A stretch of 64,000 nucleotides of DNA, from assembly GCA_035487155.1 (NCBI GenBank), contig DATHMK010000088.1, positions 1 to 64,000 on the forward strand. The letters run 5' to 3'. A program made the position numbers and the translations under genes. Source of the stretch: DAIDKA01 sp035487155. GTDB taxonomy: Bacteria; Pseudomonadota; Gammaproteobacteria; Steroidobacterales; Steroidobacteraceae. The notes under the pieces were generated by a model, which was given only the letters and a program-made list of their open reading frames with translations, was not told the DNA's origin and ran no database searches. Positions within the stretch are counted from its first letter, which is position 1. Each line of letters opens with the position of its first letter. Positions 6,983 through 15,232 of this stretch are shown in pieces.

Positions 6983-8149
6983 GTGGATCTTCATGACCAT
7001 ACGCCCACGGCGCGCGGCCGGGCGTTCATGTGGGGCGGAATCGCGCTCGGGGTGCTGTTCGTCCTCCTCATGTACACCGATGGCTTCGGGCTGTTCGGTG
7101 GCAAGGAGCAGGCCGCCACCGAAGGCACCGGCTTCGTGCGCCGTGGCGAGGCGCTCTACGTACCCGAAGGCTCGGCGCTGCGCGCGCGCATTGCCGTCCA
7201 GGCGGCCGCGGCCCAACCGGTCAGTGCGCAGTTGGACAGTCCCGGCGTCATCGAGTCCGATCCGGCGGTGACCGCGGCGGTGCTGGCGCCCCTGAGCGGA
7301 CGGGTCGAGCAGCTGACCGTGCAGCTGGGGCAGCGGGTCACGCGCGATCAGGTGGTGGCGGTCCTGGACTCCCCGGATCTGGCGCAGGCCTTCGATGATC
7401 AGACCAAGGCGCTGGATGCCCTGGCGCTCACCAGCAAGAACCTGGAGCGCCAGGAGCAGCAGTTCAAGATCGGCGTGATTTCCGACCGCGATCTGGATCA
7501 GGCGCGCAGCGATCGCGCGCAGGCGCAGGCTGAGGCCACCCGCACGCAGGCGCGTATGGCGGCACTGGGGGCCGGGCCGGGCGATGCCGGCCATCCCGGA
7601 CGGCTCACCGTGCGCGCGCCCGTGACCGGCAGTGTCACCGTCTTGAACGTCGCGCGCGGCAACATGCTCAATGATCCCACGCAGCCGGTCATGACCATCG
7701 CCGATTTGAGTACCGTGTGGGTGACGGCACTGGTGGCCGAGCAGGACCTGGGATCAATCAGGGTCGGACAGGAGGCGCGGGTGACGCTGAGTGCCTATCC
7801 GGACCGGGTGCTGCGCGGGCGTGTCAGCTCGGTGTCGGATGTTCTGGAGGCGGACTCGCGCCGCGACAAGGTGCGCATCGCCGTGCCCAACCCGGACTAT
7901 TCTCTGCGCCCCAACATGTTCGCCTCGGTGAGCCTGCTCGGACCTGCGGCCACGCAGGTCATCGTGCCGACCTCGGCGCTGCTGATGAACAACGACCGCA
8001 CCTCGGTGTTCGTGGCCACGGCGCCCTGGACCTTCAGCCGCCGGGTGGTCGAGATGCGCCTGGGGGAGGGCTCGACGGCGGTCATTGTGGACGGCCTCAA
8101 GGCCGGCGAGCAGGTCGTCGTGAAGGGCGGAATCCTGCTCAATGATTGA
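6983..8149 (+). CDS. czcB: Heavy-metal RND efflux periplasmic adaptor (CzcB-like)
   Basis: A 388-aa membrane fusion protein linking the inner-membrane RND pump to the outer-membrane channel. It starts at GTG 6983 with GGGGAG 6 nt upstream. A single N-terminal transmembrane anchor (about residues 15-33) follows a short His-containing start (MDLHDHTP). Then come the barrel-sandwich hybrid (LSGRVEQLTVQLGQRVTRDQVVAVLDSPDL), a helical hairpin (about 130-195), the second lipoyl half (LTVRAPVTGSVTVLNVARG) and beta-barrel domains. It overlaps the pump gene by 8 nt. Expression is probably controlled by the divergent CadR-like regulator. Confidence 0.88.
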   Translation: MDLHDHTPTARGRAFMWGGIALGVLFVLLMYTDGFGLFGGKEQAATEGTGFVRRGEALYVPEGSALRARIAVQAAAAQPVSAQLDSPGVIESDPAVTAAVLAPLSGRVEQLTVQLGQRVTRDQVVAVLDSPDLAQAFDDQTKALDALALTSKNLERQEQQFKIGVISDRDLDQARSDRAQAQAEATRTQARMAALGAGPGDAGHPGRLTVRAPVTGSVTVLNVARGNMLNDPTQPVMTIADLSTVWVTALVAEQDLGSIRVGQEARVTLSAYPDRVLRGRVSSVSDVLEADSRRDKVRIAVPNPDYSLRPNMFASVSLLGPAATQVIVPTSALLMNNDRTSVFVATAPWTFSRRVVEMRLGEGSTAVIVDGLKAGEQVVVKGGILLND

Positions 8150-11100
8150 TCAATTCGTCGCCTTCTGCCTGCACAAGCGGGTGGCGGTCATTCTGCTGGC
8201 GGTGCTGCTCAGCGGCTTCGGGATCTACGCCTGGGAGACCCTGTCCGTGGAGGCCTACCCGGAGCTGGGGGACGTCGCCGCACAGGTGACCACCCAGGTG
8301 CCGGGGCTCGCGGCCGAAGAAGTGGAGCAGCTGATCACGGTGCCGCTGGAACGGCAGATCAACGGCACGCCGGGTCTGCTGCTGATGCGCTCCTCCAGCA
8401 CCTTCGGCCTGTCGCTGATCACCGTGCTGTTTCGCGACGGCTACGAGGACTACTGGGCCCGGCAGCGTCTGCTCGAGCGCATCAACCAGGCGGTGCTGCC
8501 CCCGGGCGCCAGCCCCTCACTGGACCCGGTCGCAGGTCCGGGCGGGGAGATCTACCGCTATACGCTCGAATCCGACGCCAAGAACCTGCAGGAATTATCC
8601 GAAATCCAGCGCTGGGTGGTGATCCCGGCGCTGAAGTCGGTGCCGGGCGTGGTCGATGACACCAACTTCGGCGGCTTCACCACCGAGTACCAGCTGAACC
8701 TGAATCCGCAGCAGCTGCAGCACTACGGCGTGGGCATCACCGATGTCATCAACGCCATCAACAACAACAATGGCAATGCCGGCGGCGGCCGTGTGTCACG
8801 CGGCGAGCAGAGTTTCGTGGTGCGTGGCGTGGGACTGCTGCACGACCTGGCCGGGATCGGCTCGATCGTCGTGACCCAGGTCAATGGCGTGCCGGTGCGA
8901 GTCGGGGACCTGGGCCACATGGTGCTCAGTCACCAGGAGCGCGAGGGCATCCTGGGCAAGGACAACAATCCGGACACGGTCGAAGGCATCGTGTTGATGC
9001 TCAAATACCAGAACCCCTCACAGACCCTCAAGGGGCTGCACGCCAAGGTTGCGCAGCTCAATGCGCAACTGGCCTCACAGGGTGTGCGCATCGTGCCCTA
9101 CATCGATCGGGATGACCTGGTTCACCAGACCATCAGCAAGGTGGGGCACACCATCGCCGAAGGCATTGCGCTGGTGTTCCTGATCCTGATTGTATTCCTG
9201 GGCAGCCCGCGCAGCGCCCTGGTGGTGGCCGTGACCATACCGCTGGCACTGGTGGCGGTGTTCTCCTTGCTCAATCTCACCAAGGTCTCCGCCAACCTGC
9301 TGTCACTGGGCGCCATCGACTTCGGCATCCTGGTGGACGGGGCCATCGTCGTGACCGAGGCCATCCTGCGGCGTCGTGAGGCCATGCCCGAAGAGGAACT
9401 GAGCGAAAGCGAGGTGCGCGCGGCAACGCTGCAGGTGACGCGGCCGATATTCTTTGCCAGCCTCATCATCATCACCGCCTACCTGCCGCTGTTTTCCTTT
9501 GAGCGCGCGGAGGCCAAGCTGTTCACGCCCATGGCCTACACCATGGGCTATGCCCTGTTCGGTGCCTTGCTCACGACGCTGGCGCTGGTGCCCGGTCTGG
9601 CCTATTTCGCATTCCGGGCTCCCGGCAGGGTCTATCACAATCGCTGGCTGGAGAAGCTCACCGAATTCTATGACCGCATCCTCGCCAACTGTCTGCAGCA
9701 GCCGCGCATCGTCTATGGCGTGGTGGCCTTCGCGCTGCTGGCGGTGATTGCCCTGGGCGGTACCATAGGGCGCGAGTTCCTGCCCGATCTGGACGAGGGC
9801 GCACTGTGGCTGCAGGTGCAGCTGCCCACCGGCATTTCGCTGAACAAGGCCAGCGACATGGCGAGCGACCTGCGGCGCTCGATACTCAAGCATCCGGAGG
9901 TGTCCTATGTGGTGACGCAGACCGGACGCAACGATGATGGCACCGACCCCTGGACCATGTCGCACATCGAAGCCCCGGTGGGCCTGAAGCCCTACGACAC
10001 CTGGCCGGGCCATGAAAGCAAGAAGGCGTTCCTGGACCAGCTGGCCAGTGATCTGGCCCGTGATCTGCCCGAGTACTCGGTGGGCATCAGCCAGCCCATC
10101 ATCGATGGGGTCAATGATCTGATTGGCGGCGCGCACAGTCCGCTGGTCATCAAGCTCTATGGCGATGATCTGGATGAGCTGCGCGCGGTCGGGGGTCAGA
10201 TCGTCGAGGTGCTGAACACCGTGCAGGGAACATCATCCGCCTCGATCTTCCAGGAGCCTCCCATTCCGCAGATCGAGATCAAGCTCGATCACGACAAGGC
10301 GGCACGCTACGGCATCAACATGACGGATCTGCAGAATGTGATCCAGACCGGTGTCGGCCAGGCGCCGGTGTCGACGGTATACGTGGGTGAGCGCACCTAT
10401 CCGCTGACGGTGCGCTACGAGGAGAACACCCGCGGCAGTGCCGCGGCCATCGGCAACCTGCCGGTCATGACGGCTGCTGGGATGCAGGTGCCCCTGGCGC
10501 AGGTGGCCGAGGTGCGCGAGCGCGTGGGCGAGAGCACGGTCACGCGCGAGAACGGGCAGCGCAACCTCACCATCCGCATCGACAATCGCGATCGGGATCT
10601 GACCAGTTACCTGAAGGAGGCCGAGGAGAAGATCGCGGCCCAGGTGCACTTCGATCCGCGCCGCATCCGCCTGGAGTGGGGCGGCCAGTTCGAGAACCAG
10701 CGGCGCGCCGAGTCGCGCCTGCTCATCATTCTGGGACTGGTCATGGGACTGATGCTGATCTTCCTCACCATCGGCACGCACTCGTTCCGCCAGGCGCTGC
10801 TCATATTGAGCGTGGTGCCGCTGGCGACACTGGGTGGACTGATCTCCCTGCATCTGACGGGGCAGCACATCAACGTGGCCACCGGAGTCGGTTTCATCGC
10901 CCTGTTCGGCGTCGCCGTTCAGAACGGTATCATCATGGTCTCGAATCTGAACCGGATGCGAAAATCCGGCCTGGAGCTGCACGAGGCCATCATGAAGGGA
11001 GCCACCGAACGACTGCGGCCGGTGCTGATGACGGCCATGGTGGCAAGCCTTGGCATGCTGCCGGCCGCCATTCATACCGGGGTCGGCAGCGACGTGCAGC

Positions 11101-11237
11101 GCGGCATCGCCACGGTCGTGGTCGGCGGGCTGCTGGTGTCGACGTTCCTGACGCTGATCGTGCTGCCGGCGATGTATCACGTGATCGAACACTGGGCCGA
11201 ATCGCGCGGCGGGAAGGCGGCATGGCAAAGTCATTGA
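8142..11237 (+). CDS. czcA: Heavy-metal RND efflux pump (CzcA family)
   Basis: A 1031-aa proton-driven exporter of the HME-RND family. It has the usual layout of one N-terminal helix, a large periplasmic loop, six helices, a second periplasmic loop and five to six C-terminal helices. The fourth helix carries DFGILVDGAIVVTE, the acidic motif of divalent-cation pumps (Zn/Co/Ni/Cd type), rather than the less acidic Cu/Ag (CusA) form. This agrees with the CadR-like regulator next door. It starts within the end of the adaptor gene and overlaps the outer-membrane gene by 16 nt. Full length, no frameshift. Confidence 0.92.
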   Translation: MIDQFVAFCLHKRVAVILLAVLLSGFGIYAWETLSVEAYPELGDVAAQVTTQVPGLAAEEVEQLITVPLERQINGTPGLLLMRSSSTFGLSLITVLFRDGYEDYWARQRLLERINQAVLPPGASPSLDPVAGPGGEIYRYTLESDAKNLQELSEIQRWVVIPALKSVPGVVDDTNFGGFTTEYQLNLNPQQLQHYGVGITDVINAINNNNGNAGGGRVSRGEQSFVVRGVGLLHDLAGIGSIVVTQVNGVPVRVGDLGHMVLSHQEREGILGKDNNPDTVEGIVLMLKYQNPSQTLKGLHAKVAQLNAQLASQGVRIVPYIDRDDLVHQTISKVGHTIAEGIALVFLILIVFLGSPRSALVVAVTIPLALVAVFSLLNLTKVSANLLSLGAIDFGILVDGAIVVTEAILRRREAMPEEELSESEVRAATLQVTRPIFFASLIIITAYLPLFSFERAEAKLFTPMAYTMGYALFGALLTTLALVPGLAYFAFRAPGRVYHNRWLEKLTEFYDRILANCLQQPRIVYGVVAFALLAVIALGGTIGREFLPDLDEGALWLQVQLPTGISLNKASDMASDLRRSILKHPEVSYVVTQTGRNDDGTDPWTMSHIEAPVGLKPYDTWPGHESKKAFLDQLASDLARDLPEYSVGISQPIIDGVNDLIGGAHSPLVIKLYGDDLDELRAVGGQIVEVLNTVQGTSSASIFQEPPIPQIEIKLDHDKAARYGINMTDLQNVIQTGVGQAPVSTVYVGERTYPLTVRYEENTRGSAAAIGNLPVMTAAGMQVPLAQVAEVRERVGESTVTRENGQRNLTIRIDNRDRDLTSYLKEAEEKIAAQVHFDPRRIRLEWGGQFENQRRAESRLLIILGLVMGLMLIFLTIGTHSFRQALLILSVVPLATLGGLISLHLTGQHINVATGVGFIALFGVAVQNGIIMVSNLNRMRKSGLELHEAIMKGATERLRPVLMTAMVASLGMLPAAIHTGVGSDVQRGIATVVVGGLLVSTFLTLIVLPAMYHVIEHWAESRGGKAAWQSH

Positions 11238-12700
11238 TGCCGCTCGCCAAGGCCCTGGTGCCCTGGTGCATCGCCGCGGCCCTGTCCGGCTGTGCGGTGG
11301 GTCCGGATTTTCACCGGCCGGCTGCACCGACGGACACCGCTTATGCGCCGACCCCGGTAAGTTCTGGCCCCATCGGCGCGGGCGCTGATGCCCAGCAACT
11401 GGTCGCGGATCTTAGGATTCCGGATCAATGGTGGAGCCTGTTCGCCTCAGCCAAGCTGGATCAACTGGTCGCCGAGGCGCTGCGCGCCAATCCGGACGTA
11501 CAGGCGGCCCGGGCGGCGCTGCGCCAGGCGCATGAGCTGTATCTGGCACAGCGCACCGCGCTGCTGCCGACGGTGGCTGGCGGCTTCAGCGGCACGCGCG
11601 CCAAATATCCCATTGGCACCATCACCCCGGCCACGGTGGCCGCCGATCCCACTTACAACCTGTACACCGCGCAGCTCACCGTGAGCTATCTGCCGGATAT
11701 CTTCGGCGGCGTGCGGCGTGCCAACGAGGCCGCGCTGGCTCAGGCGCAGGGCGCCCGTTTCCAGCTCGAGGCGACGTATCTGACGTTGAGCAGCAACGTG
11801 GTCGTCACCGTGATCCAGGAAGCATCACTGCGCGGCCAGATCGAGGCCACCGAGCGGCTGCTGCAGCTGCAGCGGCAGTTGCTCAGCGTCGTGCAGCAGC
11901 AACGGGGCGCAGGAACGGCCAGTGAACTGGACCTGCTCACTCAGCAGTCGCTGATGGCACAGACCGCGGCGACGCTGCCGCCGCTGCGCAAGCAGCTGGG
12001 CCAGACTCGTGATGAGCTGACGGCGCTCATGGGCCGCCTGCCGGCGCACGCGCCGGTGGAGCAATTCGCGCTGTCGGATCTGACGCTGCCCCACGAGCTG
12101 CCGCTGAGCCTGCCCAGCGCGCTGGTGAGGCAACGGCCCGATGTGCGTGTGGCCGAGGAGAACCTCCATGCCGCCTCGGCCCAGGTGGGTGTCGCCTTGG
12201 CGGACATGCTGCCGCAGTTCAGCATCGATGGCACACTGGGGTCGAGCGCGTTGCAGATGAGTGGCCTGTTTGGCCCCTATACCGGGTTCTGGTCGCTGGG
12301 TGGATCGCTGACCCAGACCCTGTTTGATGCGGGATCCCTGCTGCATCACAAGCGCGCCGCGGATGCCGCACTGGATCAGGCCGCGGCGCAATACCGCGCC
12401 GCGGTGATCCTGGCCTGCCAGAATGTGGCCGATGCACTGCAGGCATTGCGTGAGGACGCCGCCGCGCTCGAGGCCGATACCACGGCCGCCGCCGCGGCAC
12501 AGCGCACCCTGGATCTGACCGAGCATCAGCGCGAACTGGGAACCGCGAGCACCACGGCGGTAATTGCCGCCGAACAGAGCTATCAGCAGGCGGTCGTCAA
12601 TCTTGTCCAGGCACAGTCGAGTCGATTTGCCGACAGCGCAGCGCTGTTCCAGGCATTGGGCGGTGGCTGGTGGACTCGCGAAGGAGGAAAAGGCCAATGA
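11222..12700 (+). CDS. Outer-membrane efflux lipoprotein (NodT/CzcC-like)
   Basis: A 492-aa TolC-like outer-membrane factor forming the exit duct of the RND pump. The ATG at 11222 starts a lipoprotein signal with lipobox LSGC (MAKSLMPLAKALVPWCIAAALSGC), so the mature protein is probably lipidated. It contains two OEP repeats with QPNVRVAEENLHAASAQVGVALADMLP-like geometry (here RQRPDVRVAEENLHAASAQV). The frame is open upstream inside the pump gene, but the lipoprotein start fixes the N-terminus. It overlaps czcA by 16 nt, and its stop overlaps the next start (ATGA). Confidence 0.9.
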   Translation: MAKSLMPLAKALVPWCIAAALSGCAVGPDFHRPAAPTDTAYAPTPVSSGPIGAGADAQQLVADLRIPDQWWSLFASAKLDQLVAEALRANPDVQAARAALRQAHELYLAQRTALLPTVAGGFSGTRAKYPIGTITPATVAADPTYNLYTAQLTVSYLPDIFGGVRRANEAALAQAQGARFQLEATYLTLSSNVVVTVIQEASLRGQIEATERLLQLQRQLLSVVQQQRGAGTASELDLLTQQSLMAQTAATLPPLRKQLGQTRDELTALMGRLPAHAPVEQFALSDLTLPHELPLSLPSALVRQRPDVRVAEENLHAASAQVGVALADMLPQFSIDGTLGSSALQMSGLFGPYTGFWSLGGSLTQTLFDAGSLLHHKRAADAALDQAAAQYRAAVILACQNVADALQALREDAAALEADTTAAAAAQRTLDLTEHQRELGTASTTAVIAAEQSYQQAVVNLVQAQSSRFADSAALFQALGGGWWTREGGKGQ

Positions 12701-13458
12701 GCGATCTGGTGCTGCGTCAGGATCAAGGCGGCGTTGCGACCCTCACGCTGAACCGGCCGGAGAAATTGAACGCCCTGTCCAAGGAGGTGTTCGAGGCACT
12801 CGAGGAGCATCTGGACCGGCTGGCGCGCGAACAGCGCAAGGTGGGGCTGGTGATCCTGCGCGGAGCCGCCGGGAATTTCTCGGCCGGCTACGACATGGAG
12901 GAGGTACGCGATCACGTCAGGGCTCATGGCAAGCCCCACTATGAGTCCGAGATCATTGAAAAACTCGCCGCGCTGCCCCAGCCGGTGATCTCGGCCGTGG
13001 AAGGCCAATGCTCCACCGGTTCACTGGAACTGGCGCTGGCGGCGGATCTCATTGTCGCCACCGAATCGGCGTGCTTCTCGGACAACTATGCGCGCTGGGG
13101 TCTGACGCCGATCTGGGGCCTGAGCCTGCGCCTGCCGCATCGGGTCGGTACCGCAAAGGCCAGCGAGATGATGCTCACCTGCCGCACCTATACGGGGTTG
13201 GAGGCGCAGGCCATGCATCTGGTCAATTTCTGTTATCCGGCGCCGCGCTTCGAGGCGGAGCTTGCCGCCCTGGCGGCCGACATCATCGCCAATTCCTGGT
13301 ACTCCAACCAGCTCAACAAGCGCGCACTGCTGGCCAGCGACGGGTTGTCGCTGGCGGATGCACATGCGCTGGAACTGTTCAAGAACGAGGGGCTGGCGCC
13401 CGATGCGCTGCAGCGCGTCGAGGCATTTTTCAAGCGGCAGAAGCCCCGGCAGGGCTGA
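12697..13458 (+). CDS. Enoyl-CoA hydratase/isomerase family protein
   Basis: A 253-aa crotonase-fold protein. The ATG at 12697 overlaps the preceding stop (ATGA) and has AAGGAGGAAAA just upstream, a strong ribosome site. The oxyanion-hole segments are visible: RGAAGNFSAGYDM (first) and AVEGQCSTGSLELALAADLIVA (second). The second loop has CSTGS where canonical hydratases have GxxxGGGxEL, and the two catalytic Glu of classical hydratases are not clear. The exact reaction (hydratase, isomerase, hydrolase) cannot be assigned. Its tight coupling to a metal-efflux operon is unusual. Confidence 0.85.
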   Translation: MSDLVLRQDQGGVATLTLNRPEKLNALSKEVFEALEEHLDRLAREQRKVGLVILRGAAGNFSAGYDMEEVRDHVRAHGKPHYESEIIEKLAALPQPVISAVEGQCSTGSLELALAADLIVATESACFSDNYARWGLTPIWGLSLRLPHRVGTAKASEMMLTCRTYTGLEAQAMHLVNFCYPAPRFEAELAALAADIIANSWYSNQLNKRALLASDGLSLADAHALELFKNEGLAPDALQRVEAFFKRQKPRQG

Positions 13459-13467
13459 AAGTCGGCG

Positions 13468-14034
13468 CTACTCCGCCTGCACCGGACGATCCGAAGCCAC
13501 GTTCAGCGTCGTGCCGAATACGTGATCCCAGAACGAGGTGGTGACGCCAAAGTTACCCAACTGGTTTGAGTAATGGTGCTGGGCATGCCGCCGCGAGGCC
13601 AGCAGCAGGCGCGTGGCAATGGCCCGGGGCTTGCGATAGTGGATGGCGTGGTGCACCAGCCCGTACCAGAAGAACCCGACCATGACCCCGATCGCCAGAC
13701 CACTGGCAGCGTTGAAGGAGCCCAGCGCCCATGTCGGGGCAAACACGACGCCCAGAATTACCCCCATGCTCAACCAGGTCGGCGTGCCGACGAAGGCCAG
13801 GGGGGCCTGGTGGTGCGCGTCATGCATCGCGGCGAACGGCTGCATCTGATGCAGCACGAAGCGGTGCAGCAGGTACTCGAACAATGTCCAGCTCACGGCG
13901 CCCACGGCCGCGGTGAGCAGCCAGATCGAGGTCTCGTAGGCGGTGTTTCGCCAGGCCATGACAACGGTGACGGTCACCACCACCGTGGCGTAGATGAAGA
14001 AATCGGCGTAATAGCCGGTCTTGCTCAAGCGCAT
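13468..14034 (-). CDS. Sterol desaturase/fatty acid hydroxylase family membrane protein
   Basis: A 188-aa integral membrane di-iron enzyme. The ATG at 14034 is preferred because GAGGGG lies 6 nt upstream; a longer frame to 14112 lacks support. It has four hydrophobic segments. The histidine clusters that bind the di-iron centre are present: HRFVLH, HDAHH, HHAIHY and HAQHH. The family hydroxylates or desaturates lipid chains (sterols, carotenoids, fatty acids), and this short form resembles fatty-acid/carotenoid hydroxylases. It lies downstream of the RIO kinase gene on the same strand with a gap of about 100 nt and convergent to the enoyl-CoA hydratase-family gene. The substrate is unknown. 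Confidence 0.82.
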   Translation of the reverse strand: MRLSKTGYYADFFIYATVVVTVTVVMAWRNTAYETSIWLLTAAVGAVSWTLFEYLLHRFVLHQMQPFAAMHDAHHQAPLAFVGTPTWLSMGVILGVVFAPTWALGSFNAASGLAIGVMVGFFWYGLVHHAIHYRKPRAIATRLLLASRRHAQHHYSNQLGNFGVTTSFWDHVFGTTLNVASDRPVQAE

Positions 14035-14133
14035 CCGCTGCCCCTCGTTAGCAATCGCGTTACTGCGGACACCCGGCGCAAGGTCGGGGTGTCGACCGCC
14101 AAGATACCGCAAGGGCGGCCCGATGTGTTGCGT

Positions 14134-14979
14134 TTAGCCGTTTTCCCGCCCCAATTGGCGGCGGATGGCCTCCTCGCGCGCATCATCGACGATCTGTAAT
14201 ACTCCATCGGTGTCGGCACTCGACAGGTCCTGGGCGAAGGTCCCGGTAAGTTCGCTGTCGGCATGCAGTTCACCCTTCTCGAACAGGGCCCACATCTCCT
14301 GCGCATATTGGGTACCCAGCAGCCGCGGTGCAAAACGGCCGAGCGTGCCGCGCAGATTATTTACGTCACGCTCTAACATGGCCAGCGCAGCGTTGTTGCC
14401 GGCCGCGTTCACCACCTGCGGTAGGTCGATGATGACGGGCCCGTCGCGTCCGACCAGTACGTTGAATGCCGACAGATCGCCATGGATGAGCCCGATGGCC
14501 AGCATCCGCACCACCTGGCGGATCAGGAAGAGGTGGTATTCCTCGGCGGTCTCGGCCGACAGGTCGACCTCGCCCAGGCGCGGGGCGGGCGCGCCCGCGG
14601 CGTCGGTCACCATCTCCATCAGCAGCACATCATTGAAGTAGCCGTAGGGTTTGGGGACGCGCACGTCCGCCGCCACCAGGCGATACAGCGCGTCCACCTC
14701 AGCGTTCTTCCAGGCCGCTTCCTGTTCTTTGCGGCCGAAGCGGGTGCTCTTGCCCATGGCGCGCGCCTGACGGCTGCCGCGTATTTTGCGCCCTTCCTGA
14801 TACTGGGCGCGCTTCTGGAAGCTGCGTTGGCCCATGTCCCGATAGACCTTGGCACACAGCACTCGTTCCCCGGCGCGCACCACGTAGACCGTGGCCTCTT
14901 TGCCGCTTTTCAATGAACGCAGGACTTCGTCGATGACCCCATCTTCGATCAGGGGCTGCAGGCCGCCGGGTGTTTTCAA
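14134..14979 (-). CDS. RIO1-like serine/threonine kinase
   Basis: A 281-aa atypical protein kinase. Homology begins at LKTPGGLQPLIEDGVIDEVL, so I place the start at TTG 14979; the frame is open to 15129 but the extra residues are Arg/Pro-rich and unlike the family. Key features are KSGKEATVYVV (nucleotide loop), the Lys in LCAKVYRD, the RIO-specific YQEGRKIRGSRQARAM, the catalytic loop LIHGDLSAFNVL (D and N) and the metal-binding Asp in VIIDLPQ. Bacterial RIO kinases have poorly known substrates. It is divergent from the large sigma-54 operon, with the enhancer array between them. Confidence 0.85.
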   Translation of the reverse strand: MKTPGGLQPLIEDGVIDEVLRSLKSGKEATVYVVRAGERVLCAKVYRDMGQRSFQKRAQYQEGRKIRGSRQARAMGKSTRFGRKEQEAAWKNAEVDALYRLVAADVRVPKPYGYFNDVLLMEMVTDAAGAPAPRLGEVDLSAETAEEYHLFLIRQVVRMLAIGLIHGDLSAFNVLVGRDGPVIIDLPQVVNAAGNNAALAMLERDVNNLRGTLGRFAPRLLGTQYAQEMWALFEKGELHADSELTGTFAQDLSSADTDGVLQIVDDAREEAIRRQLGRENG

Positions 14980-15064
14980 GCAATTTCCGCATGCGCGGAA
15001 TGTCTGTCCACGCGACTCAAACGCAGCATCGTACCGGCCGCGGCGCCGCAGCGCGACCCGTGGC

Positions 15065-15112
15065 CGCGGACAAGGGTGTCCGCGAGGGTGTCCGCAGCAG
15101 TGTCCGCGGACA
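15065..15112. promoter_or_regulatory. Phased TGTCCGC array, probable enhancer (UAS) for an NtrC-type activator
   Basis: Half-sites TGTCCGC occur at 15077, 15089 and 15101, exactly 12 bp apart. The first pairs with CGCGGACA at 15065-15072 as an inverted repeat (4-nt spacer), and the last is part of the perfect palindrome TGTCCGCGGACA (15101-15112). The array sits about 90-140 bp upstream of the predicted start of a sigma-54 promoter, where enhancer-binding proteins act. The operon encodes such a protein at 30167-31510, a natural candidate to bind here. Confidence 0.7.
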
Positions 15113-15176
15113 GCGGCATGCCCTCGCAACAGCGGTGAAAGGCAAATATAAACAGATAGTTATGATGTCAGTGAAC

Positions 15177-15193
15177 TTGGCATGGCGATTGCT
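15177..15193 (+). promoter_or_regulatory. Sigma-54 (RpoN) promoter of the efflux operon
   Basis: TTGGCATGGCGATTGCT matches the -24/-12 consensus TGGCACG-N4-TTGC at 14 of 15 positions. GG is at 15179-15180 and GC at 15191-15192, with the required 10-nt interval. Transcription should begin near 15204, which rules out a start codon at 15182 and supports the ATG at 15233 for the first gene. Confidence 0.8.
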
Positions 15194-15232
15194 TTCCAAA
15201 GCTGCAGTCATAAGAGTCGGCGCAAAGCAACG

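Noticed and set aside
10676..11221. N-terminal extension of the outer-membrane efflux lipoprotein inside czcA
   Set aside because: The lipobox signal starts at 11222 and the upstream residues are a shifted-frame reading of the pump gene.
15065..15112. Short regularly spaced repeats as a CRISPR-like array
   Set aside because: Units are 7-12 bp with 12-bp period and palindromic ends, upstream of a sigma-54 promoter; there are no spacers or cas genes.
15182..15232. Upstream ATG of the TolC-like gene
   Set aside because: It lies inside the -24/-12 promoter and before the predicted transcript start; the ATG at 15233 directly begins a signal peptide.
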